From an uncultured Erysipelotrichaceae bacterium (GTDB lineage: Bacteria; Bacillota_I; Bacilli_A; RFN20; CAG-826), in NCBI GenBank assembly GCA_902791085.1, contig CADAUN010000021.1, positions 1 to 12,647 of the forward strand: a DNA stretch of 12,647 bases, written 5' to 3'. The position numbers and the translations under genes were made by a program. Below are positions 1-6,251 of the stretch, piece after piece; position 1 is the first letter of the stretch, and each line of letters opens with the position of its first letter. The notes beneath the pieces were generated by a model. It had not been told where the DNA came from. It saw nothing but the letters and a program-made list of their open reading frames with translations, and searched no databases.

Positions 1-163
1 CAGAGACTTCCTCGATATAGTGTTGGCCATAGGGAGTATTCTTGGCGATTTCATCCAAAATCTCCCTATCGTAATAGGCAATATGCAAATCGTCGGCTAA
101 ACGACGGCCAAGTTCGCGTCCGCCTGAGCCGAATTCACGACTAATGGTGATTAAGATAGACAT
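1..163 (-). CDS. Cytidylate kinase-like protein, N-terminal part (cut by window edge)
   Basis: Only the first 54 residues are visible; the gene continues past position 1. The protein begins MSILITISREFGSGGRELG, followed by a helix (RRLADDL) and then AYYDREILDEIA. This is the usual start of the cytidylate-kinase-like family (Cytidylate_kin2), whose nucleotide-binding loop has the form GSGGRxxG instead of the classic GxxxxGKS/T Walker A. By family, the protein is a small P-loop kinase expected to phosphorylate a nucleotide or similar small molecule; the true substrate of most members is unproven. The start is supported by AGAGGT about 7 nt upstream of the ATG. It lies 62 nt downstream of the cysE stop with no terminator between, so it could be read from the cys operon. 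An A/T-rich stretch in that gap (TAAAAT on the minus strand) could also be a weak -10 box. The family call is firm, the substrate is not. Confidence 0.85.
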   Translation of the reverse strand, partial: MSILITISREFGSGGRELGRRLADDLHIAYYDREILDEIAKNTPYGQHYIEEVS

Positions 164-225
164 GGTTTTACCTCTTTTTTATTTTAGCCGAACGAAAAGA
201 AATTCGAAGAAAAAAGAGAAAAATT

Positions 226-1029
226 TTATTGCTTATGACGAATCGTGACCCCGCTGTCACCAAGCAAAACGACACTATGAGGAGGGACGCTGCGGGTCAA
301 ATAGACATCCCCGCCAATGGTTGAACCTTCACCCACCACCGTATCACCACCGAAAATGGCGGCATTGGAATAAATGGTAACATGGTCTTCTACCGTGGGA
401 TGACGTTTTGCGCCATGTAGTGCCCGCCCTTCTGCTAACGAAAGAGCACCTAAAGTCACTCCTTGATATAATTTCACGTGGTTACCAATCTGACACGTTT
501 CGCCAATGACTATACCCGTGCCATGGTCAATAAAGAAATAATCACCGATGGTGGCGCCAGGATTAATATCAATCCCGGTTTTGCTATGGGCGCGTTCCGC
601 TAAATAACGGGCTAATAACAACAAACCCATCTGATAGAATTCGTGGGCGATTCGATAATATAGGATGGCTAAAAATCCAGGATATTCTAACGCTACCTGT
701 TGTTTAGATAAGGCGGCAGGGTCTCCCTCATAAATCGCATCAATGGAGGTATTTAAGGAACGACGAATTTCTGGCAAGGCAGCAAAAAAACGCGCCTTTT
801 TCCCAGGGATATCTTGTGTGACTAACGGGCAAAGCAAAGCATCGAAATCGGCCGCGACTTGTTCGCCTAAAGCAAGAAATTCATGCTCATCATAAGCCGG
901 GTTCAAATAATCAAACAACAAAAGCGACTTCGTGTCTTTCGCAAAAGAAAGAACGGCTTCTTCATTTAAACAAGAAGAGCGATCTTGGTTGGTAAATTGG
1001 GCTTGTAAAGCTTTAAGAGGCTCAGTCAT
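226..1029 (-). CDS. cysE: Serine O-acetyltransferase (EpsC/CysE type)
   Basis: Transfers acetyl from acetyl-CoA to L-serine to make O-acetylserine, the substrate of the neighbouring cysteine synthase; a cytoplasmic enzyme. The 267-residue protein has an alpha-helical N-terminal domain (about 1-145) followed by left-handed beta-helix hexapeptide repeats (about 150-255). Diagnostic stretches are SKTGIDINPGATIG, FFIDHGTGIVIGET and YQGVTLGA. The Asp-His pair in IDHGTG (D168, H169) and the His in KRHPT (H210) match the catalytic residues of the family. The frame stays open upstream to 1083, but ATG at 1029 is preferred because GGAGG lies 6 nt before it (1036-1040) and translation then starts MTEPLKALQ. 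It overlaps the end of cysK by 8 nt, which suggests translational coupling. The C-terminus (TIRHKQ) lacks the terminal isoleucine that CysE proteins normally insert into CysK. The functional call is very secure. Confidence 0.95.
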   Translation of the reverse strand: MTEPLKALQAQFTNQDRSSCLNEEAVLSFAKDTKSLLLFDYLNPAYDEHEFLALGEQVAADFDALLCPLVTQDIPGKKARFFAALPEIRRSLNTSIDAIYEGDPAALSKQQVALEYPGFLAILYYRIAHEFYQMGLLLLARYLAERAHSKTGIDINPGATIGDYFFIDHGTGIVIGETCQIGNHVKLYQGVTLGALSLAEGRALHGAKRHPTVEDHVTIYSNAAIFGGDTVVGEGSTIGGDVYLTRSVPPHSVVLLGDSGVTIRHKQ

Positions 1030-1936
1030 AGAGCCCCTCCACCGAGAGATAACGTTCCCCATCGTCCGGTAAAACAGTGACAATGGTAGAAGACGGATGC
1101 AATTTGGCTAGACGAAGCGCAACTGCAACGTTCGCTCCCGAAGAGATGCCGCAGAAATAGCCTTCTTTTCTCGCTAAAAATCTAGCGTATTTGTAGGCAT
1201 CTTCGTCCGAGCAAGTCAACACTTGATCCACTACACTTAAATCCATGATACCAGGTTTAAATCCCGCACCGATGCCTTGAATCTTGTGCGCTCCTTTTTT
1301 GCCTTCGCTAACAAAAGGAGAAGACGCTGGTTCGACTCCAATCGCTTGAACGGAAGGATCTTGTTCTTTTAAGTAACGGGAAACGCCAATGAGAGTACCG
1401 GCGGTGCCAAAAGCACTCACAAAGAAATCGATTTTCCCCTCGACTTGTTTTCGAATTTCCGGTCCTGTTGTCTTATAGTGAGCTTTCCAGTTATTGGGAT
1501 TGTCAAACTGAGAAGGAATAAAAGAATTTGGATTTTCTTTAGCTAAGGCGTTTGCAGCAGCAATGCACGCGGTCATTCCGCCTTCTTTAATCAAACGGCA
1601 TTCCGCACCAAAGGCTTGCATCATTTTCACCCGCTCAATCGAAGCGGAAGACGGCATAAACAATACGAGTTTTAATCCTAGGGAGGCGCAAACGGCGCTT
1701 AAACCAATGCCAGTATTGCCAGAAGTTGGTTCAATAATCAACGTATCCGCTTTGACTTTTCCTTCCTCTAAGGCAGCCGCCATCATTTCTTTGGCGGCGC
1801 GATCTTTGATGGAACCCGTCGGATTAGCCCGCTCTAATTTGGCATAAATCCGGGCATTCACCCCTTCCATTTTTTCCATTCTTGACAAACGCACGAGCGG
1901 CGTATTTCCAATGACATCAAATAACGAGTTATCCAT
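1022..1936 (-). CDS. cysK: Cysteine synthase (O-acetylserine sulfhydrylase)
   Basis: PLP-dependent enzyme that replaces the acetyl group of O-acetylserine with sulfide to give L-cysteine; cytoplasmic, a fold-type II beta-family enzyme. The protein has 304 residues, the usual length. The N-terminus GNTPLVRLSRM is typical. The PLP lysine is in NPTGSIKDRA (K44), EPTSGNTGIG (about 69-78) is the substrate-binding loop, and FGTAGTLIG (about 176-184) is the phosphate-binding loop, here with Ala where Gly is common. ISSGAN near the C-terminus is also as expected. Two ATGs are close together, at 1942 and 1936. AGAGG at 1945-1949 is only 2 nt from the first but 8 nt from the second, so MDNSLFDVIGN is preferred. 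It leads the cysK-cysE pair, so both steps of cysteine formation are made together. No T-box or S-box leader is visible in the short upstream gap. Cystathionine beta-synthase is a less likely alternative given the length and the partner gene. Confidence 0.95.
   Translation of the reverse strand: MDNSLFDVIGNTPLVRLSRMEKMEGVNARIYAKLERANPTGSIKDRAAKEMMAAALEEGKVKADTLIIEPTSGNTGIGLSAVCASLGLKLVLFMPSSASIERVKMMQAFGAECRLIKEGGMTACIAAANALAKENPNSFIPSQFDNPNNWKAHYKTTGPEIRKQVEGKIDFFVSAFGTAGTLIGVSRYLKEQDPSVQAIGVEPASSPFVSEGKKGAHKIQGIGAGFKPGIMDLSVVDQVLTCSDEDAYKYARFLARKEGYFCGISSGANVAVALRLAKLHPSSTIVTVLPDDGERYLSVEGLYD
1034..1040 (-). promoter_or_regulatory. Shine-Dalgarno site deciding the cysE start
   Basis: GGAGGGG on the minus strand lies inside the last codons of cysK, with 6 nt between GGAGG and the ATG at 1029. 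It fixes the cysE start inside the cysK end (ATG and TGA overlap in ATGACTGA) and argues against the longer open frame beginning at 1083, which has no such site. Confidence 0.8.
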
Positions 1937-2000
1937 GTTCATAACCTCTTTTCCTTAATAGAGTAAACGATATCTAACGAAAATTTCACTAAAATGCTTG

Positions 2001-2033
2001 AAAAGAAAACGCCCCTCCGTGAAAGAGAGGCGT
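2001..2033 (-). terminator. Intrinsic terminator of adhE
   Basis: On the minus strand, 9-bp arms ACGCCTCTC and GAGGGGCGT (one T-G wobble) enclose a 7-nt loop and are followed by TTTTCTTTT. It lies 14 nt beyond the adhE stop, and the wobble pairs properly only on the minus strand, so it ends adhE and separates it from cysK. Confidence 0.9.
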
Positions 2034-2047
2034 CGCATCATGCTTCT

Positions 2048-4681
2048 TTAGTTTCCTTCGTAAGCGTCTTTTAAAATTTGGATCATGTCCGGGACCAATG
2101 GTTCGCGTGGGTTCGCCGGAGTGCATTGATCTTCATAAGCCAAATAGGCAATCTCTTCAAGTTTGCTTTCATATAAGGCTTTGTCGGGAATGATAGAAGC
2201 AAAGTTCATATCAATGCCGATGTCTTTGCCTAAGGCAAGAACGGCATCAGAGAGTGCTTTGGCGGCCTCTTCTTTGGAAGAGCAAGGAATACCAACCACT
2301 TTGCAGATGTCCATATATTTCTCGTCGCAGCAATATTCTTCATATTTCGGCCAAACGGAAAGCTTCGTTGGAGCGGTTCCGTTATAGCGGATGACATGAG
2401 GGAGAAGAATGGCGCAGGTGCGACCATGAACCGTATGGAATTCAGCACCGACTTTATGGGCCAAAGAATGGACTAAACCCAAGAAGCTATTGGCGAAGGC
2501 CATACCAGCAATCGTTGCTGCATTATGCATTTTCTCTCTGGCTTTCAAGTCATGCTTTCCGTCTTTGACCGCGCGAGGCAAATAGGTGAACACCAACTTG
2601 ATGGCTTCTAAGCAAAGGCCATCGGTATAATCGCTAGCCATGACAGAAGTATAGGCTTCAATCGCGTGCGTTAAGACGTCCATCCCCGTTTCAGCCGTGC
2701 TTTTTGCTGGCAAATTCGTTGTAAATTCAGGATCGACAATTGCGATAGACGGCGTTAAAGAATAGTCGGTCAAAGGGTATTTCTTAAGGTGTTCTTTATC
2801 CGAAATAACGGCAAACGGAGATACTTCTGAACCCGTTCCAGAGGTAGTCGGAATCGCGATTAATTTCGTCTTTCTTCCGAGTTCTGGGTATTTGAATGCC
2901 CGTTTCCGGATATCCATGAATTTTTGCTTCAAATCATCGAAATTCACTTCAGGATGCTCATAGAAGATCCACATCCCCTTTGCGGCATCCATACACGAAC
3001 CACCGCCTAAGGCAATGATGGTGTCAGGTTGGAATTGACGCATCAATTCCACGCCACGTTGAACGGTTTTGATGTCCGGATCCGGTTCCACTTCCGCGAA
3101 TAATTGATAAGTGACAGGATTACGGCGGAGATTCAATTCATCGATAACGCGATTTAAGAAGCCAAGCTGAACCATCGAATGATCGGTGACGATAAAGACT
3201 TTGCCAACATCCTTGCAAGAACGAAGGTATTGAATCGAGTTGCGCTCGAAATAGATTTTCTGCGGCACTTTAAACCATTGCATGGTGTTTCTCCTTTTTC
3301 CGACTTTTTTGATGTTTAGCAAATTGACGGCACTGACGTTGCCTGCCACGGAGTTATGGCCATAAGAGCCACAGCCCAAAGTAAGAGACGGCAAGAAAGA
3401 GTTATAGACGTTTCCAATGCCGCCGAAGGTCGAAGGAGAATTCCAAATGATACGAATGGCTTTGACAATATCGCCAAAATGATCAGCCATTTCTTGGGTT
3501 TTGCAATGGATGGCAGCAGAATGGCCTAATCCACCAAATTCCAACATTTTTTCTGAAAGGGCAACGCCTTCCTCGAAGTCCTTCACACGATAGAAGCCAA
3601 GGACAGGAGATAGTTTTTCGCGCGATAAGGGTTCGTTAGGACCAACTTCGCTTAATTCCACGGCAATGATGGTGGTACCTTCCGGAACGGAGAATCCAGA
3701 CTTTTCTGCAATCCAAGAAGCGGACATGCCAGCCACCGCGCCATTTAAACGCCCTTCCGCGACATTTTTGTCGCCTCGGCAAACGCCAAACATGAATTTT
3801 TCCAATTTTCGCGTTTCCTCAGGAGTCGCAAAATAGACATGGAAGCGTTCGAATTTCTTTTTCATCGCATCATAGATTTCGTCATCAATAAAGACGGCCG
3901 ATTCAGAAGCGCAGATCATGCCATTGTCAAACGACTTAGAAAGAACGACGTCATTCACCGTCTCATCTTGATCGCAATCTTTGCAAATATAGCAAGGGAC
4001 GTTGCCTGCCCCAACGCCTAACGCCGGTTTCCCACAACTATAAGCGGCTTTCACCATGGCATTGCCACCGGTGGCTAAAATGGTCGAAACGCCAGGGTGT
4101 TGCATTAAAGCCGTGGTCGCATCCATCGAGGGGTGTTCAATCCATTGAATGCAGTTTTCGGGAGCGCCTGCAGCAATTGCAGCATCCCGCATCACGATGG
4201 CAGCGGCTTTAGAAGATTGTTGGGCGTTTGGATGGAAAGCAAAGATGATGGGGTTACGGGTCTTCATCGAAATAAGCGACTTAAAAATAACGGTGGAAGT
4301 CGGGTTCGTCACCGGGGTAATGCCCGCGATGACGCCAACTGGTTCCGCGATTTCAGTAATGCCGGTCACTGGATCTTCAGAAATGATGCCAACGGTCTTC
4401 GTGTGACGCATGTTGTTCACCACATATTCGCACGCGAACAAGTTTTTCGTCGCTTTGTCTTCGAAGCAACCGCGATGTGTTTCATCAATGGCTTTGCGCG
4501 CTAAGTCGCCATGGTGGTCTAAGCCAGCTACTGACATCTTAGCCACGATATAATCGATTTTGTCTTGATCGTAAGAAGCAAAATCATTTAAGGCTTTTAA
4601 CCCTTTCTTCACCAATTCATCCACTTCCGCTTCAGCGGCTTCTTTGGGTGAAATCTTCGTTTCTTTCTTTTCTTCAGCCAT
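2048..4681 (-). CDS. adhE: Bifunctional acetaldehyde-CoA / alcohol dehydrogenase
   Basis: Reduces acetyl-CoA to acetaldehyde and then to ethanol, using two NADH; the main NAD+-regenerating enzyme of mixed-acid and ethanol fermentation. Such proteins form long cytoplasmic spirosome filaments. The 877-residue length is normal for the fused enzyme. The N-terminal aldehyde dehydrogenase half (about 15-450) carries the catalytic cysteine in FDNGMICASES (C257). The C-terminal iron-dependent alcohol dehydrogenase half (about 460-877) has the GGGSCMDAAKGMW nucleotide loop, and D668, H672, H738 and H752 fit the four iron ligands. ATG at 4681 (MAEEKKETK) is chosen because AAAGGA lies 7 nt upstream. An in-frame ATG at 4723 sits at the predicted transcription start and has no ribosome site. 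The gene stands alone between its own promoter and terminator, with a cre site upstream. Both active sites look intact. Confidence 0.97.
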   Translation of the reverse strand: MAEEKKETKISPKEAAEAEVDELVKKGLKALNDFASYDQDKIDYIVAKMSVAGLDHHGDLARKAIDETHRGCFEDKATKNLFACEYVVNNMRHTKTVGIISEDPVTGITEIAEPVGVIAGITPVTNPTSTVIFKSLISMKTRNPIIFAFHPNAQQSSKAAAIVMRDAAIAAGAPENCIQWIEHPSMDATTALMQHPGVSTILATGGNAMVKAAYSCGKPALGVGAGNVPCYICKDCDQDETVNDVVLSKSFDNGMICASESAVFIDDEIYDAMKKKFERFHVYFATPEETRKLEKFMFGVCRGDKNVAEGRLNGAVAGMSASWIAEKSGFSVPEGTTIIAVELSEVGPNEPLSREKLSPVLGFYRVKDFEEGVALSEKMLEFGGLGHSAAIHCKTQEMADHFGDIVKAIRIIWNSPSTFGGIGNVYNSFLPSLTLGCGSYGHNSVAGNVSAVNLLNIKKVGKRRNTMQWFKVPQKIYFERNSIQYLRSCKDVGKVFIVTDHSMVQLGFLNRVIDELNLRRNPVTYQLFAEVEPDPDIKTVQRGVELMRQFQPDTIIALGGGSCMDAAKGMWIFYEHPEVNFDDLKQKFMDIRKRAFKYPELGRKTKLIAIPTTSGTGSEVSPFAVISDKEHLKKYPLTDYSLTPSIAIVDPEFTTNLPAKSTAETGMDVLTHAIEAYTSVMASDYTDGLCLEAIKLVFTYLPRAVKDGKHDLKAREKMHNAATIAGMAFANSFLGLVHSLAHKVGAEFHTVHGRTCAILLPHVIRYNGTAPTKLSVWPKYEEYCCDEKYMDICKVVGIPCSSKEEAAKALSDAVLALGKDIGIDMNFASIIPDKALYESKLEEIAYLAYEDQCTPANPREPLVPDMIQILKDAYEGN

Positions 4682-4702
4682 AGGATTTTCCTTTCGTTTT
4701 AT

Positions 4703-4720
4703 TCGGTATATTTTTACCGA
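4703..4720 (-). promoter_or_regulatory. Perfect inverted repeat in the adhE leader
   Basis: On the minus strand, TCGGTA and TACCGA are perfect 6-bp arms around a 6-nt A/T spacer. It starts about where the adhE transcript should begin, so it could be a repressor operator overlapping +1 or a hairpin at the 5' end of the mRNA. It does not resemble the Rex box (TTGTGA..TCACAA) common at fermentative genes. Function is inferred. Confidence 0.5.
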
Positions 4721-4725
4721 CATTT

Positions 4726-4754
4726 ATTATAATCGCCTACCCAGTTTGAATTAA
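4726..4754 (-). promoter_or_regulatory. Promoter of adhE
   Basis: A consensus -10 box TATAAT lies at 4726-4731. Seventeen nt upstream is TTAATT (4749-4754), a 3-of-6 match to the -35 consensus. Transcription would begin near 4720, leaving a leader of about 40 nt before the ATG at 4681. The weak -35 fits a promoter helped or controlled by a regulator. Confidence 0.6.
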
Positions 4755-4766
4755 GTAAAAAATTAT

Positions 4767-4780
4767 TGATAACGCTTACA
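4767..4780 (-). promoter_or_regulatory. Catabolite-responsive element (CcpA-type cre) upstream of adhE
   Basis: TGTAAGCGTTATCA on the minus strand matches the Gram-positive cre consensus TGWNANCGNTNWCA at every defined position and is close to the ideal palindromic site. It is centred roughly 54 nt upstream of the predicted adhE start, just upstream of the -35 region. By family knowledge CcpA-HPr(Ser-P) would bind it. That position allows either activation or repression. Confidence 0.75.
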
Positions 4781-4782
4781 TG

Positions 4783-4811
4783 AAAAAAAGAGACGATAGA
4801 AACCGTCTCTT
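4783..4811 (-). terminator. Intrinsic terminator after ruvX
   Basis: On the minus strand, perfect 8-bp arms AAGAGACG and CGTCTCTT enclose an 8-nt loop, and the run of T continues past the stem. It lies 9 nt beyond the ruvX stop and ends the hydrolase/galactosidase/glycosyltransferase/ruvX block immediately before the adhE control region. Confidence 0.93.
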
Positions 4812-4820
4812 AACAAAGAA

Positions 4821-5249
4821 TCAATATTGACCGATAGAACGAAGATATCGTTCCAAAATTATCGAAGCGGCGCCTGAATCGATTTTTTTCTTTTTCTTCT
4901 TCGCCGATTGGCCGCTTTCATGAAAACGAGCCGCCGCTTCCACGGTGCTATTTCGTTCATCAACGGGATGAATGGGCACGGAAGGGAAAGCGATTTTTAA
5001 TTGTTCGATAAACGAGGACACGATTGGCGTCATCTCACAAGGATCACCAGAAGGATAAGTCGGCCAACCAATCACAATCGATTCCACTTTTTCTTCTTTT
5101 GCCACGGCTTTAACAGCCTCTAGGGCTTCCTCGTATTCTCCCGCTTTAAATCGTTTCTCAGGCAAGGCCGTAATAAAACTGCCACTTCTAGAAAGGGCAA
5201 TGCCAATCGATCCTTTTCCTAAATCTAAAGCAAGAATATTCTTTTCCAT
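4821..5249 (-). CDS. ruvX: Putative pre-16S rRNA nuclease / Holliday junction resolvase (YqgF family)
   Basis: RNase H-fold protein of 142 residues, the normal family length. YqgF/RuvX proteins process the 5' end of 16S rRNA, and a Holliday junction resolvase role has also been proposed; cytoplasmic. Visible family motifs are ILALDLGKGSIGIALS at the start (first acidic residue D9), VIGWPTYPSGD, VDERNSTVEA, and KKKKKKIDSGAASIIL near the end, where the last Asp completes the acidic set. The lysine run corresponds to the usual basic stretch before the final Asp. The ATG at 5249 lies 19 nt after the glycosyltransferase stop and has no obvious Shine-Dalgarno site (CTATCCTC precedes it), so translation may depend on coupling to the upstream gene. 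It is the last gene before the terminator at 4783-4811. Confidence 0.9.
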   Translation of the reverse strand: MEKNILALDLGKGSIGIALSRSGSFITALPEKRFKAGEYEEALEAVKAVAKEEKVESIVIGWPTYPSGDPCEMTPIVSSFIEQLKIAFPSVPIHPVDERNSTVEAAARFHESGQSAKKKKKKIDSGAASIILERYLRSIGQY

Positions 5250-5268
5250 GAGGATAGTTTAAGACGTT

Positions 5269-6243
5269 CTAATCCTTTTGTGATTGAGAATGCTTTGCTG
5301 GTTCTTCTCTTAACTTGGCTTTCTTTTCGTCATTTGCGGTCACAAAAGCTCGTTCAAATTCAATTCTGTCATTTTGATGGGCGCGCTCGTTTTGGAAGCC
5401 AAAGAACAAGCAAAGCAAGGCCGTTAATAGAGAGAAACAACAAGCAATTAAGGTAGGATAATTAGGGACTTCTCCCGTTTGGAAATACGTGATAAATACG
5501 GGAATGATAAAACCGATTCCTAAGGCAGCAAAAATCACAAACCATCCGCAATAATAAGCTAGGGGCCGATATTTTCGATACATCCCAAAGATTTTGCTGA
5601 TCACTTTCATGCCATCGCGGAAGGTATGAAGCTTGCTGTAGCTTCCTTTTGGGCGGTCGCGATAAGTAATGGTCATAGAACGAACCAATAGATTCTTCTC
5701 AACCGCGTGAATCGTCATCTCCGTTTCGATTTCAAACCCTTTGGATAGAACGGGGAAGGTTTTCACAAATTCGTAAGAAAAAGCACGATATCCCGTCATG
5801 ATGTCTTTCACATGGCTATGAAAAAGACGATTGATAGAATGTCGCACAAGGTCGTTTCCAAAATTATGAAAAGGACGTTTGTTTTGGGTGTAATAGGCAC
5901 CCGACAAACGATCTCCAATCATCATATCGACATGGTCTTCCAAAACGGATTTGACCATTTGAGGCAAAGTTTCTAACCCATAAGTGTCGTCTCCATCCAC
6001 CATGACATAACATTCCGCGTCGACTTCACGGAACATTCGTCTCACCACGTTGCCTTTGCCTTGCAAGGGCTCATAACGAACAATAGCACCGGCAGCAAGC
6101 GCTTCTTTGACAGTATCATCCGTGGAATTGTTGTCATATACATAAACCACCGCTTCCGGGCAAAAATGCTTAGCGGCTTCTACCACTTTCCGGATGGTCA
6201 ACGCTTCGTTATAACAAGGGATTAAAATCGCGATTTTATCCAT
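5269..6243 (-). CDS. Family 2 glycosyltransferase with C-terminal membrane anchor (DPM1/GtrB-like)
   Basis: A GT-A fold enzyme of 324 residues that should transfer a sugar from a nucleotide donor, probably to a polyprenyl phosphate or other envelope acceptor on the inner face of the membrane. It opens MDKIAILIPCYNE, followed by VYDNNSTDDT and the metal-binding acidic motif VMVDGDDTYG (about 81-90). MTGYRAFS and KGFEIETEM are typical of the dolichol/undecaprenyl-phosphate sugar synthase branch. Two hydrophobic helices (about 227-254 and 263-283) follow the catalytic domain, and the last 40 residues are charged and probably cytoplasmic. ATG at 6243 gives the canonical family start. A TTG at 6255 overlapping the galactosidase stop, with GGAAAG upstream, would add four residues and cannot be excluded. 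The gap to the galactosidase gene is 8 nt. Donor and acceptor cannot be read from the sequence. Confidence 0.88.
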   Translation of the reverse strand: MDKIAILIPCYNEALTIRKVVEAAKHFCPEAVVYVYDNNSTDDTVKEALAAGAIVRYEPLQGKGNVVRRMFREVDAECYVMVDGDDTYGLETLPQMVKSVLEDHVDMMIGDRLSGAYYTQNKRPFHNFGNDLVRHSINRLFHSHVKDIMTGYRAFSYEFVKTFPVLSKGFEIETEMTIHAVEKNLLVRSMTITYRDRPKGSYSKLHTFRDGMKVISKIFGMYRKYRPLAYYCGWFVIFAALGIGFIIPVFITYFQTGEVPNYPTLIACCFSLLTALLCLFFGFQNERAHQNDRIEFERAFVTANDEKKAKLREEPAKHSQSQKD

Positions 6244-6251
6244 AACGGTTC

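Noticed and set aside
1030..1083. Upstream extension of the cysE reading frame
   Set aside because: It lies wholly inside the cysK end, has no ribosome site, and a strong GGAGG points to the ATG at 1029.
1943..2000. T-box, S-box or other riboswitch ahead of cysK
   Set aside because: Only about 58 nt separate cysK from the adhE terminator, too short for such leaders, and there is no second terminator. A weak TTTTCG/TATTAA promoter pair was considered but is not convincing.
4133..4504. Open frames on the plus strand opposite adhE
   Set aside because: They are antisense shadows of a highly conserved gene, with unnatural composition and no ribosome sites; the same applies to the short frames opposite cysK, the hydrolase and phoU.
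4682..4723. Earlier in-frame ATG for adhE
   Set aside because: It falls at the predicted transcription start, right after TATAAT, and has no ribosome site, while ATG at 4681 has AAAGGA at 7 nt.
4703..4780. Rex redox operator at adhE
   Set aside because: No TTGTGA-N6-TCACAA-like sequence is present; the palindrome there has different arms.
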